Positions 8,973-17,893 of a stretch of DNA of 39,982 nt are shown here, piece after piece. The DNA comes from Actinomycetales bacterium (GTDB lineage Bacteria > Actinomycetota > Actinomycetes > Actinomycetales > Microbacteriaceae). The DNA is taken from contig JAATFB010000033.1 in assembly GCA_015655415.1 (NCBI GenBank), forward strand, positions 1 through 39,982, read 5' to 3'. Below the pieces are notes generated by a model, which saw only the letters and a program-made list of their open reading frames with translations, was not told the DNA's origin and did no database searches. The translations under genes and the position numbers were made by a program. Every line of letters begins with the position of its first letter. The first letter of the stretch is position 1.

Positions 8973-10109
8973 TCAGTCCTGGAAGAACGCCGCTGCGCCA
9001 CGCGCCTGGTACGCGACCTCGTCGAGGTCGTCGCCGCATACCGTGACGTGTCCGACCTTGCGACCGGGGCGCGACTCCTTGTCATAACTGTGGAACTTCG
9101 CAGTGGGATGCTCGCGCATGGCACCCGCGTACCGGTCGGGCATGCTTTCCCCCTCCGGGCCGCCGAGCACGTTGATCATCATCGCCCAGGGTTGGAGCGT
9201 TCCCGTCGCGCCGAGCGGCAGGTCCAGCACGGCGCGCAGATGCTGCTCGAACTGGCTCGTGGTGGAACCGTCGATGGTCCAGTGCCCGCTGTTGTGCGGC
9301 CGCATGGCGAGCTCGTTCACGAGCACCCGGCCATCGAGTGTCTCGAACAGCTCGACGGCGAGCACTCCCGTCACGCCGAGACCCTCGGCGATGCGAACCG
9401 CGATGTCTTCACTGACCTCGGCGACGCGTGCTGCCGCTCCCGGCGCGGGCGCGACCACTTCGGCGCAGATGCCGCCGCGCTGCACTGTCTGTACGACCGG
9501 CCACGGCACGATCTCGCCGGAGGGCCGGCGAGCGACCTGCTGTGCGAGTTCCCGACGAAAGTCGACGAGCTCCTCGACGAGCAGCGCTCCACCGTTTCCG
9601 TCTTCGGCAAGGGCGGCGAACCAGTCATCGACCTCGGCGACACCATCGATGACGCGAACGCCCTTGCCGTCGTATCCGCCACGTGCCGTCTTCGCGACCG
9701 CACGCCCGTCGTGCTCGGCGAGGAACGCTTGGAGTTGCTCCGGATTCTCGACCGCAGCCCAGTCGGGCACCGGAAGCCCCAGCTCCGAGAGCTTGCGCCG
9801 CATCAGGAGCTTGTCCTGGGCGTACTGCAACGCGTCGGGACCGGGATGGACCGCGATACCCTCTGCGACGAGCGCGCGCAGCACGTGCTGAGGAACGTGC
9901 TCGTGGTCGAAGGTGACGACGTCCACGGAGCGGGCGAACTCCAGCACGGTCTCGAGATCGCGATAGTCGCCGACAGCGGATGCCGCGATGGCGGCTGACA
10001 TGCCGGGCGCCTCTGCGAGCACCCGGATGCCCACACCCAGCTCGAGTGCGGCAGGGACCATCATCCTTGCGAGCTGCCCGCCGCCGATCACGCCCACTGT
10101 CATTGCCAC
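8973..10109 (-). CDS. purK: N5-carboxyaminoimidazole ribonucleotide synthase PurK
   Basis: 378 residues, ATP-grasp fold. It opens with [13 protein letters not shown], the PurK N-terminal hallmark. The ATP-binding block is [17 protein letters not shown], and the metal site carries [26 protein letters not shown]. It makes N5-CAIR from AIR, bicarbonate and ATP. PurE follows directly, giving the two consecutive steps in one operon with the LCP gene. ATG at 10109 or 10103 (MTVGVI) are equally plausible. Confidence 0.95.
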   Translation of the reverse strand: MAMTVGVIGGGQLARMMVPAALELGVGIRVLAEAPGMSAAIAASAVGDYRDLETVLEFARSVDVVTFDHEHVPQHVLRALVAEGIAVHPGPDALQYAQDKLLMRRKLSELGLPVPDWAAVENPEQLQAFLAEHDGRAVAKTARGGYDGKGVRVIDGVAEVDDWFAALAEDGNGGALLVEELVDFRRELAQQVARRPSGEIVPWPVVQTVQRGGICAEVVAPAPGAAARVAEVSEDIAVRIAEGLGVTGVLAVELFETLDGRVLVNELAMRPHNSGHWTIDGSTTSQFEQHLRAVLDLPLGATGTLQPWAMMINVLGGPEGESMPDRYAGAMREHPTAKFHSYDKESRPGRKVGHVTVCGDDLDEVAYQARGAAAFFQD

Positions 10110-10325
10110 CGTGAAAGCCTAACCGGCGGTCACTGCCGAGAACCCTTCCGGCGCTGGCTACCGAATGAAGCAGTTCCCGTCCTTGGAAGAACTCCGCCTA
10201 GTCTGTGCGACCACTCACGGTGGCGCACCCACTGCTAGGCGCCTCACCAGCCACCTGGCTATGCTCGGCGTGCATCCACGCTCCGGAACGCGACGGAGAA
10301 TGACAACCGGCCAGGAAGCATCCGC

Positions 10326-10922
10326 ATGACGCAGAACGACGATGGCGGCACGAACCGTAACACGCACCATCGCGGCCTTGCGGCGCGTTGGCTCCCCCCA
10401 ATTTTGCAGCTGACGAAGTTCGGAGCCGTCGGTACGATCGGCGTTGTCGTCAACTTCGCCGTGTTCAACGCCCTGTGGCTCACCGTGTTCAATCCATCGG
10501 CCTTGCGTCACGGTCCGCTCCTCGCGACTGTCGTCGCGACCCTGTCGGCGATCGTCGTCAACTGGTTCGGCAACCGATACTGGGCATTCGCCGCGGAGCG
10601 ACGGCGCAACGCCGTGCGCGAGGGTCTGGAGTTCTTCGCCGCGAGCCTCGTTGCATTGTTGTTCCCGCTGATCTGCATCGGTGCATCGCGCTATCTGCTG
10701 GGACTTCACTCGCTGCTGGCGGACAACATCGCCAGCAACGTCGTCGGCCTGGTGCTCGGCACGATCGTCAGGTATCTGCTCTACAAGTTCTGGGTCTATT
10801 CACCACGGCGCGCAGGACGCCAGGACGCCGGACACCCGGCAGGCATCACGGACGTCCCGGGGGACGGCACTAGCGCATCCCGGCTGGTGCGCCCCCAGGT
10901 CGAGAGCCCATCCGCCGAGTAG
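10326..10922 (+). CDS. GtrA-like membrane protein
   Basis: 198 residues with four hydrophobic segments (about 25-45, 60-75, 95-115 and 125-150). The family block FGAVGTIGVVVNFAVFNALW lies near the N-terminus, followed by NWFGNRYWAF and VGLVLGTIVRYLLYKFWVY. GtrA proteins are thought to help flip polyprenyl-linked sugars for wall or lipopolysaccharide decoration. It is divergent from purK and convergent with the PH-domain gene. The M. tuberculosis locus has a comparable membrane protein at this place, which suggests an old association with purEK. AGGA about ten bases before the ATG supports the start. Confidence 0.85.
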   Translation: MTQNDDGGTNRNTHHRGLAARWLPPILQLTKFGAVGTIGVVVNFAVFNALWLTVFNPSALRHGPLLATVVATLSAIVVNWFGNRYWAFAAERRRNAVREGLEFFAASLVALLFPLICIGASRYLLGLHSLLADNIASNVVGLVLGTIVRYLLYKFWVYSPRRAGRQDAGHPAGITDVPGDGTSASRLVRPQVESPSAE

Positions 10923-10937
10923 GTCCGCTACGCGCGA

Positions 10938-11489
10938 TCAGTTCCGCGGCTCCGGCGCCGCCTGCTCGGTGACACTCGCCCCGATAGGCCAGCCCCAGCC
11001 CGGCGCGTAGAACCGCTGACTGTTCTCCATGAGATCGTGCATAGCATCGGTGACGGCCTGGGCGTGCGGGACATCTCGCAATCTCGCGACTGCCGTCTGG
11101 TCCATGGCTCCGATGATGATCGTCCCGCTCCGGAACAAGCCCTGAAGCCACGAGGTGCGGAGCGTGATGGTGTAGCCCCGGCTGTGCAGGAGTTCACGCC
11201 GCTCCCTCACGAACAGTCCCCTACGCACGATCAGTCGGCGTGTGGTAACGACGTAGCGGGTGGCCAGCCAGCTCCCCAGCGGCACGAGGAAGAGGACGGC
11301 CGCGAGAACGAGCGCGACCGCCCAGACGGCGACGCCGATCCATCCTCCGAATGCTGACCCGAAGTACGACGCCAAACCGCAGATCAGTATCAGAGCGACT
11401 GAAGGCCAGAACATCCTGCGAGCGTGCTGGCGCAACCGCGCCACCACGCGCTCGGCGGGTGGCGCTCCGTGTCCGTCAGTCAGCGCCAT
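10938..11489 (-). CDS. PH-domain (YdbS-like, bPH2) membrane protein
   Basis: 183 residues. Two transmembrane helices (residues about 28-47 and 51-75) are followed by a bacterial PH domain starting at TRYVVTTRRLIVRRGLF and containing RRELLHSRGYTITLRTSWLQGLFRSGTIII. The (R/K)YxVTxxRLxxRxGxxxR pattern defines this family. Its function is not established; it is linked to membrane stress in some bacteria. It sits 25 bases downstream of birA on the same strand, so probably one operon. The proline-rich C-terminus looks disordered. Confidence 0.85.
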   Translation of the reverse strand: MALTDGHGAPPAERVVARLRQHARRMFWPSVALILICGLASYFGSAFGGWIGVAVWAVALVLAAVLFLVPLGSWLATRYVVTTRRLIVRRGLFVRERRELLHSRGYTITLRTSWLQGLFRSGTIIIGAMDQTAVARLRDVPHAQAVTDAMHDLMENSQRFYAPGWGWPIGASVTEQAAPEPRN

Positions 11490-11514
11490 AGGCCCATTAA
11501 TACCGTAGGCGAGT

Positions 11515-12288
11515 TTAATAGCGCAGGTGAGTTACATCACCGGCGGACACCGTCGTACGCCGACCATCGACTGAGACGACCAGGCGGCCGCTTCCATCAA
11601 GTTCCTCTGCGATACCAACTAGGTCCCCAGTCGGCAGTAGTACGCGTACATCACGCCCCAGGGTTGTGCACACCCTCGAGACAGCGGCGTGCAACCCGGA
11701 TTTTTCTGCATCGCCTGCTGCCTCCGCGAACGCAGCGTAGAAGTCGCGCAGCCGCGAGAGGTATGCGAGCAGAATGGCGTCAGCATCGGTCTCGGCTCCC
11801 TCGATCTCCATCGATGTGGCGGTCGGGACCGGAAGCTCATCTTCGGTGATAGTGAGGTTGACACCCGCTCCGACAATGACCGCGTCCTCGGCCAGCGCCT
11901 CCACAAGAATCCCGCAGACCTTTCGGCCACCAATAAGTACGTCGTTCGGCCACTTGAGTTCAGTCCTGGCGCCCACGTCTCCAAGCGCACGTGTCATCGC
12001 GAGACCAGCCAGCAGCGGAAGCCAACCCTGAGATTCCGCGTTCCGGATGCCCACCAAGCTGGGCCGCAAGAGCACGGACGCAGCAAGCATTGTGCCGGGC
12101 GCCGCCGTCCACGTGCGCCCGAGCCGTCCTTTCCCCGCCGTCTGCACATCGGTCACGACCGTACTGAAGTCTGGCCACTCCGAGGGAGATGCTTTGTGAA
12201 CGCGTCTTGCGAGTTCATCATTGGTTGAATCCACCGACTCGAGCACTATGAGACGAGGGACCACTCGCGACGACCGTGGAGCTTCCAT
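11515..12288 (-). CDS. birA: Biotin--[acetyl-CoA carboxylase] ligase BirA, monofunctional
   Basis: 257 residues. The biotinoyl-AMP site GKGRLGRTW is at 52-60, the catalytic KWPNDVL begins at K112, then K123-VCGIL and GAGVNLT. The small C-terminal domain (DVRVLLPTGDLVGIAEELDGSGRLVV) is present. There is no N-terminal winged helix, so it is a ligase only and not a repressor. It attaches biotin to the conserved lysine of the AccA subunit encoded at 22.3-24.1 kb. In related actinobacteria birA faces accD directly; here the GH25 gene separates them. Confidence 0.95.
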   Translation of the reverse strand: MEAPRSSRVVPRLIVLESVDSTNDELARRVHKASPSEWPDFSTVVTDVQTAGKGRLGRTWTAAPGTMLAASVLLRPSLVGIRNAESQGWLPLLAGLAMTRALGDVGARTELKWPNDVLIGGRKVCGILVEALAEDAVIVGAGVNLTITEDELPVPTATSMEIEGAETDADAILLAYLSRLRDFYAAFAEAAGDAEKSGLHAAVSRVCTTLGRDVRVLLPTGDLVGIAEELDGSGRLVVSVDGRRTTVSAGDVTHLRY

Positions 12289-12294
12289 GCTCCA

Positions 12295-12323
12295 TTGTCC
12301 TACAACAAGACAGTTCGTAGATT
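12295..12323 (+). promoter_or_regulatory. Candidate promoter of the GH25 gene
   Basis: TTGTCC (12295-12300) and TAGATT (12318-12323) are spaced by exactly 17 bases in the 59-bp divergent gap. An RBS, AGGA at 12337-12340, follows seven bases before the ATG at 12348. The match is by eye only. Confidence 0.45.
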
Positions 12324-12347
12324 ACCGACATGCTGTAGGAATATGCC

Positions 12348-14537
12348 ATGGATGGAAAACCACAGGGGGTCAGGCTCCTGACCTACGCTCGCGCAATCGG
12401 TTCCGTGGCGCTTGCCAGCATGCTCTTGGGGGCAGCCATCTTGGCGCCGACCGTAACGCCATCAGGGCGTGCCCTCGCTTCTACGGACCCGTCCAGCGAA
12501 GGCCTGCGATCCCCTATGGTTCGGGCAACCTCTGATCCACTGCCTTCTGAGCCCGACCCGTCTGCGACTTCTCCCGATCCGTCTCTCACGACGATGAACG
12601 CAGCCCATGATCATTCAATGGGGTCGACAATACCGCTGGCCACAACGTCATCAAGTACGAAAACGAAGTCCTTCAGCCTTAACGCGCAGGCTACGGCACA
12701 ACCAGCCGGAATTCCCGGTCTGGACGTCAGCGGATGGCAGACGCTCACCAGATCTAATTGGAATACCATCTATCAAAACGGGGCTCGCTTTGCATACGTC
12801 AAAGCAACCGAAAGCAATGATTATGTCAGCAGTCAGTTTTCAGAACAGTACGGAGACTCATATGCAGCGGGACTGATACGCGGCGCATATCATTTCGCTA
12901 CTCCCAACACATCCTCTGGGGCCTCGCAGGCGAACTACTTTGTCTCTAATGGCGGCGGCTGGAGCGCGGACGGGCGGACTCTCCCGCCACTCCTGGATAT
13001 CGAGTACAATCCGTACGGCGACACGTGCTATGGAATGAGCCAGCCGGCGATGGTGTCCTGGATACAGGACTTCTCGAACACTGTCCTGCAGCGAACCGGA
13101 CGTCTCCCGGCCATATATTCCACAACCGACTGGTGGACGCGATGCACGGGCAACAGCAGCGCATTCGGGAGCAACCCCTTGTTCATCGCGCGTTACGGTT
13201 CCACATCCGGTCCTGGTACACTGCCGGCCAGCTGGAGCCAATACACATTCTGGCAATGGGCCGATTCCGGTATTTTCCCAGGTGATCAGGATGTCTTCAA
13301 CGGCACGGTGGATGGCCTAGGCGCCTTCGCGACTGGTGCAAGTCTCGTCCAAGCAACGGGAGACCCTGCCGTCTACCTGCTGAGCGGCGGACAGAAGCAC
13401 CACGTGCTCGACTATACGGACCTAGTAGCGTTCCGTTCTCGACTCGGCGGTATCGCGACGGTGTCAGCAGCCTTTGTGGCATCCATTCCCACCGGAGGCG
13501 ACACAAATAGACTAATTCGAGATCCGCGCGATGGTCGGCTTTACCTGCTACAGGTAGACGGTACCAAGCACTACTTTACCACACCGTCGATGGTGAATTC
13601 ATTCGGCTTCGCGCTCATGTCATTCACCAACCTTGACGCGGCACAGGTCGATGCATTCACGAGCGGCCCTGACGTCGGCGTCCTATTTAGAATCGAGACT
13701 CAGCCCGAGGTCTATCTTCTCGAGGGCGCAACGAAGAGATATATCCCATCGCCTCACGCTCTGCAAGTGCAGTCGGGACAGTCGAACCCGTTTGTAGCAC
13801 AAATGCCGTCGAGCGGGGCAGCGAAACTCTCCAACGGACTTGTGTACGTGTCACCGAATTACCCGGTGACAGAGCGTGATATCAGCCGCGTATACATGGC
13901 AGTTGACGATCACACGATCATCTACCTGCCGTCTTTCGATCTGGCGTCGGAATTCGCCGCTACGGGCTACGATGTCGCGCCCAACGGTTCGCTCGCTGGC
14001 TTGACGATACTGCCCGGCTCGTTGTCGCCCGTGGTCTCGTGCGCTGGTTCTGGCGTTCTTGTCGCCTCGCAGGGCTCGGCATACCCAATCTTGGGCGCGG
14101 ACGTTGGAGGCCTGCCCGTGACCTCACTTCCGTCCGATGCCTGCCAATACATCCATAAGAGCGCGACCACCTTGACCGCACCACTCTTCGCACAGGCCCG
14201 CGGACAAGGTGCCGTGTACGAGATCGCGGATGGCAAGCTCCGCCATGTGGTGGACTATTCGACACTGGTGGGCCTGAACGGTTCACGACCCCTGACGGTG
14301 ATCACGTGGGAGCCACTGACTCTTGCAAGCTACCCTTTGGGGGCCCCAGTCCTTGCTGATGGCGACCTCGTGCAATTCACGTCTACCCCAGAGGTCTATG
14401 TGTTCCAGTCCGGGCAGTTGCATCACGTGAGGTCGTTTTCCACGCTCCTGCAGATCGGTAAGGGCTCAGTACCATACATCGAGCAAGCTCCGCTGACGGC
14501 GAAGTCGAGTTACTCGATCGGCGCTGATGTGCCCTAG
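12348..14537 (+). CDS. Secreted GH25 muramidase with long C-terminal repeat region
   Basis: 729 residues. A basic N-terminus and hydrophobic stretch (12-34) form a signal peptide or anchor. A Ser/Thr/Pro-rich linker runs to about 118. A GH25 lysozyme domain (about 122-325) has GLDVSGWQ (D126), YVKATES, RGAYHFA and the catalytic LLDIEY (D217, E219). From about 335 to the end come six or more repeats of about 65 residues with a core like VYLLSGGQKHHV, LYLLQVDGTKHYF, VYLLEGATKRYI, VYEIADGKLRHVV and VYVFQSGQLHHV. These repeats may bind a wall glycan. The enzyme should cleave peptidoglycan outside the cell. Codon use looks less GC-biased than accD next door, a sign of transfer. Confidence 0.9.
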   Translation: MDGKPQGVRLLTYARAIGSVALASMLLGAAILAPTVTPSGRALASTDPSSEGLRSPMVRATSDPLPSEPDPSATSPDPSLTTMNAAHDHSMGSTIPLATTSSSTKTKSFSLNAQATAQPAGIPGLDVSGWQTLTRSNWNTIYQNGARFAYVKATESNDYVSSQFSEQYGDSYAAGLIRGAYHFATPNTSSGASQANYFVSNGGGWSADGRTLPPLLDIEYNPYGDTCYGMSQPAMVSWIQDFSNTVLQRTGRLPAIYSTTDWWTRCTGNSSAFGSNPLFIARYGSTSGPGTLPASWSQYTFWQWADSGIFPGDQDVFNGTVDGLGAFATGASLVQATGDPAVYLLSGGQKHHVLDYTDLVAFRSRLGGIATVSAAFVASIPTGGDTNRLIRDPRDGRLYLLQVDGTKHYFTTPSMVNSFGFALMSFTNLDAAQVDAFTSGPDVGVLFRIETQPEVYLLEGATKRYIPSPHALQVQSGQSNPFVAQMPSSGAAKLSNGLVYVSPNYPVTERDISRVYMAVDDHTIIYLPSFDLASEFAATGYDVAPNGSLAGLTILPGSLSPVVSCAGSGVLVASQGSAYPILGADVGGLPVTSLPSDACQYIHKSATTLTAPLFAQARGQGAVYEIADGKLRHVVDYSTLVGLNGSRPLTVITWEPLTLASYPLGAPVLADGDLVQFTSTPEVYVFQSGQLHHVRSFSTLLQIGKGSVPYIEQAPLTAKSSYSIGADVP

Positions 14538-14557
14538 CTACCGATGAGTGGCCTCCC

Positions 14558-14586
14558 CGAGCCGTAAACGGTGGCGGCTCGTTTTT
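14558..14586 (+). terminator. Rho-independent terminator after the GH25 gene
   Basis: CGAGCCG (14558-14564) pairs with CGGCTCG (14575-14581), a 7-bp stem with a 10-base loop, followed at once by TTTTT. It lies 20 bases after the TAG and ends transcription before accD. Confidence 0.85.
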
Positions 14587-14625
14587 GTGCGCTTCCGTCA
14601 ACGAACCCGGGCAAAGGCCTGCTTG

Positions 14626-14631
14626 TAAGGT
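14626..14631 (+). promoter_or_regulatory. Possible -10 box of accD (leaderless start)
   Basis: TAAGGT lies six bases before the GTG at 14638 and there is no RBS. This placement would put the transcript start at or very near the start codon. No clear -35 box is visible. Confidence 0.4.
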
Positions 14632-14637
14632 GAACGG

Positions 14638-16284
14638 GTGACCGACATCCCCACTTCCGACGCCGTGAACGCCACGAGCGCGACGGACGCAGGGCACGTG
14701 CAAACGGCGCCCGACACCACGACGGAGGGCCGCATCGCCGACCTGAAGGCGCGGTACCACGAGGCGGTGACCGCGAGCGGGCAGGCGGCCGTCGAGAAGC
14801 AGCACGCGAAGGGCAAGCTCACGGCCCGTGAGCGCATCGACCTGTTGCTCGACGCCGGCTCGTTCGTCGAGTTCGACGAGTTCGTCCGCCACCGCACGCA
14901 CGCCTTCGGCATGGAGGGCAAGCGCCCGTACGGCGACTCGGTGGTCACCGGCGTCGGCACCATCCACGGACGGCAGGTGGCGGTGTTCAGCCAGGACTTC
15001 ACCATCTTCGGCGGCTCCTTGGGAGAGGTCGCGGGCGAGAAGATCATCAAGGTCATGGACCACGCCCTGAAGACCGGCGTGCCGATGATCGGCATCCTCG
15101 ACTCCGGCGGAGCCCGCATCCAGGAGGGAGTCGTGGCGCTCGGCAAGTACGGGGAGATCTTCCGGCGCAACACCCAGGCCTCCGGGGTGATCCCCCAGAT
15201 CTCCCTCGTGATGGGCCCGGCCGCCGGCGGCGCCGTGTACTCGCCGGCGCTCACCGACTTCGTGATCATGGTCGACAAGTCCAGCCACATGTTCGTGACC
15301 GGGCCCGACGTGATCAAGACCGTCACCGGCGAGGACGTCGGCTTCGAGGAGCTGGGCGGGGCGCTCACCCACAACAAGGTGTCGGGGGTGAGCCACTACC
15401 TGGCATCCGACGAGCACGACGCCCTCGACTTCGCTCGCGCTCTGCTGAGCTTCCTGCCCGACAACAACCTCACCGATCCACCCGTCTACGAGGCCGAGGC
15501 GGAGCTGGAGATCACGGATGCCGATCGCCGGCTCAACGAGGTCATCCCCGACTCCCCCAACCAGCCGTACGACGTGACGACGATCATCGAGCACATCGTC
15601 GACGACGGGGACTTCCTCGAGATCCAGCCGCTCTTCGCGCCGAACATCGTGATCGGGTTCGCCCGTGTGGAGGGTCGCTCGGTGGGCATCATCGCCAACC
15701 AGCCGAACGCGATGGCGGGCACCCTCAACATCGACGCCGGTGAGAAGGCCGCTCGCTTCGTGCGGTTCTGCGACGCGTTCTCGATCCCGATCCTGACCCT
15801 CGTGGATGTTCCCGGCTACCTGCCGGGCACCGACCAGGAGTGGACGGGCGTCATCCGCCGCGGAGCCAAGCTGCTCTACGCATACGCCGAGGCGACGGTG
15901 CCGCTCGTCACCGTGATCACGCGCAAGGCCTACGGCGGCGCCTACATCGTGATGGGCTCCAAACAGCTCGGCGCAGACATCAACCTCGCCTGGCCCACCG
16001 CGGAGATCGCGGTCATGGGCGGCCAGGGCGCGGTCAACATCCTGTACCGTGGCGAGCTCAAGCGTGCCGCCGAGGCGGGGGAGGACGTCGCCGCCGTGCG
16101 CGCGAAGCTCGCCAGCGAGTACACGTACAACGTCGCATCGCCGTTCCTCGCGGCCGAGCGCGGCGAGCTCGACGGCGTCATCGAACCGGCTGCGACCCGC
16201 GTGGCGGTCATCAAGGCGCTGCGGGCGCTGCGCACCAAGCGCGCATCGCTGCCGCCGAAGAAGCACGGGAACATCCCGCTGTGA
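14638..16284 (+). CDS. accD: Acyl-CoA carboxylase beta subunit (carboxyltransferase)
   Basis: 548 residues with two crotonase-like carboxyltransferase domains. N-terminal landmarks are [33 protein letters not shown] and the acyl-CoA-binding [14 protein letters not shown]; the biotin-side pocket is [18 protein letters not shown] ([15 protein letters not shown]) with [16 protein letters not shown]. It transfers CO2 from biotin on AccA to acetyl- or propionyl-CoA. In position it corresponds to mycobacterial accD5 (propionyl-CoA preference), but acyl-chain specificity cannot be settled here. Start is GTG, no RBS, with a -10-like box just upstream. accE follows 50 bases later. Confidence 0.95.
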   Translation: MTDIPTSDAVNATSATDAGHVQTAPDTTTEGRIADLKARYHEAVTASGQAAVEKQHAKGKLTARERIDLLLDAGSFVEFDEFVRHRTHAFGMEGKRPYGDSVVTGVGTIHGRQVAVFSQDFTIFGGSLGEVAGEKIIKVMDHALKTGVPMIGILDSGGARIQEGVVALGKYGEIFRRNTQASGVIPQISLVMGPAAGGAVYSPALTDFVIMVDKSSHMFVTGPDVIKTVTGEDVGFEELGGALTHNKVSGVSHYLASDEHDALDFARALLSFLPDNNLTDPPVYEAEAELEITDADRRLNEVIPDSPNQPYDVTTIIEHIVDDGDFLEIQPLFAPNIVIGFARVEGRSVGIIANQPNAMAGTLNIDAGEKAARFVRFCDAFSIPILTLVDVPGYLPGTDQEWTGVIRRGAKLLYAYAEATVPLVTVITRKAYGGAYIVMGSKQLGADINLAWPTAEIAVMGGQGAVNILYRGELKRAAEAGEDVAAVRAKLASEYTYNVASPFLAAERGELDGVIEPAATRVAVIKALRALRTKRASLPPKKHGNIPL

Positions 16285-16334
16285 CCGCGACCGGTGCCGC
16301 GTCGCCCGCCGCCGGGAGAGGGTGACCGCCGAGA

Positions 16335-16568
16335 ATGGCCAGACACAGTGCCCAGCCGGATCTCGACGCCTCGCAGCTCGTCGTACTCACACCCGGCCTG
16401 AGCGAGGACGAGATCGCCGCCGTCACCGCCGTGCTCACCGCGGCGCTGCGCGAGCAGGCCGCCCGCGCCGAGCCGGCGGTGAACGTATCGCAGAGCGCCT
16501 GGCCGCGCAGCCAGCGTGCGCCGCGCCCACTGGTGCGCGGCGAGGGCGCATGGCGAAGCTGGCTCTGA
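16335..16568 (+). CDS. accE: Acyl-CoA carboxylase epsilon subunit
   Basis: 77 residues. The N-terminal helix region LVVLTPGLSEDEIAAVTAVLTAAL and the C-terminal tail SAWPRSQRAPRPLVRGEGAWRSWL fit the small actinobacterial epsilon subunit, which stabilises and activates the alpha-beta complex. Placement straight after accD is the normal arrangement (accD5-accE5 in M. tuberculosis). The ATG at 16335 has a purine-rich GGGAGAGG about 14 bases upstream, which is a little far. Confidence 0.88.
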   Translation: MARHSAQPDLDASQLVVLTPGLSEDEIAAVTAVLTAALREQAARAEPAVNVSQSAWPRSQRAPRPLVRGEGAWRSWL

Positions 16569-16701
16569 ACGTGTCCCCCAAAATGATGACTTTCCGTCTT
16601 GGGACCGCCGCCCCAGTATTGATGTTGCTAGGTGTCTCTCTCATCTGAGATTCACCGCCATCCATTCGCCGACCAGGGTAAGCGGGCGAGTGTATTGGGG
16701 G

Positions 16702-16738
16702 CGAGTCGGGGCGATATTCGGGTTGTCGCCCCGACTCG
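16702..16738. terminator. Perfect 13-bp hairpin between convergent operons
   Basis: CGAGTCGGGGCGA (16702-16714) pairs perfectly with 16726-16738, with an 11-base loop. There is no T-run, as is common for GC-rich actinobacterial terminators. It sits between accE and the sensor-like gene on the other strand. Confidence 0.6.
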
Positions 16739-16745
16739 GGGCTTC

Positions 16746-16780
16746 CGAGGGGGCGCAGGTCATCGACCTGCGCCCCCTCG
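16746..16780. terminator. Perfect 15-bp hairpin, likely bidirectional terminator
   Basis: Arms 16746-16760 and 16766-16780 (CGAGGGGGCGCAGGT and its complement) pair without mismatch around a 5-base loop, only 7 bases after the first hairpin. They lie 34 bases from the stop of the minus-strand gene at 16814. Confidence 0.7.
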
Positions 16781-16813
16781 CTGCGTCCCCGGCTCCCCGG
16801 GCGAGCGACGACG

Positions 16814-17893
16814 CTACCTCGCGACGTCCGCCGCATCCTGTCTCGGGATCTCCAGCCAGAGCTCGACCTCGTCGTCGGCGCCCTCCGACTCCGCTGCGGC
16901 CGCGTCGACCGCACTGCGCGGTCCGGCCGTGCCATCGGACGCCCCGGCCTGACGTGTCCCCGATCGCAGCCCCACCACGGTCACCGCCACCGGCGACGCG
17001 CTCTCCACGGTGCGCACGACGAGCTTGTCGGCCCTCGAACCCTCCAGCGCCTCGGCCAGACGGGAACGGATGCGTCGCAACTCCCGCTCATCGAGACCGT
17101 CCAGTCCCCCGTCGTCGAGCAGCATCACCGTCACACCCCGCCGGCGCGCGGCCAGCACCCGCGCGCGCACGGCATCGTCGAGCAGCGCCCGCCCGCGGAT
17201 CTCGTCTCGCATGGCCGCCTCCAGCAGCAGGCACTCCCAGCGCTCCTCGGCCGTGAGCCACCCGCCGCTCTCGGCTACCCGGGTCAGCAACGGTGCAGCA
17301 CGCCGATAGGTCTCCTCGAGCCGCCGCTGCCGCTCCACGACGTGCGCCTCCTGCTCCGCGTGCCACTCGAGGACCTGACGCTCCGCCCGGGCGAAGCGGG
17401 ACACATCCCGCGCCATCGCCGCGAGCGCCCTGGTGACGACCGCGGCCGCGGCGACCCACACGACGCTGCCGATCACGCCGTAGCCGCCCAACGCCCCCAC
17501 CCCCGCGTACGCCACGGTGTGGCCCACGAGGAAAGCCGTGCCCAGCCAGGCGAAGACGTTGCGACGGCGCACCATCACGATCGTCATCAGCGTGCCGATC
17601 GCGGCGACGTACCAGGTGGCGTATCCGTTCTCCTCCGACACGTCCAGCTGACCGACGACGAGCAGCGGCGTCGCGACCGACACGGCGAGGTCGAAGGCCG
17701 CGACCCACACCGGCAGAGCCATCCGGCCCGTCCACAGCAGCGACAGCACGGTCGCGGCCACGTAGAGACAGATCGCCACCACCACGGGCGCCGGATCCCG
17801 ATACATGCCCATCGATGTGAGGCCGAGCATCACGTGGTATGCCGAGAAGGCCGCCGCGAGCACCACGAGCACGCCGCGAGAGACGGTGATCAT
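16814..17893 (-). CDS. Membrane protein resembling a histidine-kinase sensor half
   Basis: 359 residues. Five or six hydrophobic segments (about 5-160) are followed by an amphipathic, likely coiled region (ARDVSRFARAERQVLEWHAEQEAHVVERQRRLEETYRRA) and a C-terminal half with GVTVMLLDDGGLDGLDERELRRIRSRLAEAL. I see no phospho-acceptor H box, no N box and no glycine-rich ATP lid, so it cannot be a standard kinase. The ATG overlaps the stop of the genuine histidine kinase (GTCATGA region, ATGA type), making it the third gene of a regulator-kinase-sensor operon. It may be a pseudokinase partner or an extra input subunit. The final 40 residues are acidic and disordered. Confidence 0.7.
   Translation of the reverse strand: MITVSRGVLVVLAAAFSAYHVMLGLTSMGMYRDPAPVVVAICLYVAATVLSLLWTGRMALPVWVAAFDLAVSVATPLLVVGQLDVSEENGYATWYVAAIGTLMTIVMVRRRNVFAWLGTAFLVGHTVAYAGVGALGGYGVIGSVVWVAAAAVVTRALAAMARDVSRFARAERQVLEWHAEQEAHVVERQRRLEETYRRAAPLLTRVAESGGWLTAEERWECLLLEAAMRDEIRGRALLDDAVRARVLAARRRGVTVMLLDDGGLDGLDERELRRIRSRLAEALEGSRADKLVVRTVESASPVAVTVVGLRSGTRQAGASDGTAGPRSAVDAAAAESEGADDEVELWLEIPRQDAADVAR

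Noticed and set aside
14383..16266. 627-codon minus-strand frame opposite accD
   Set aside because: Antisense shadow of a strongly conserved gene; composition rich in Asp, His, Arg, Val and no motif.
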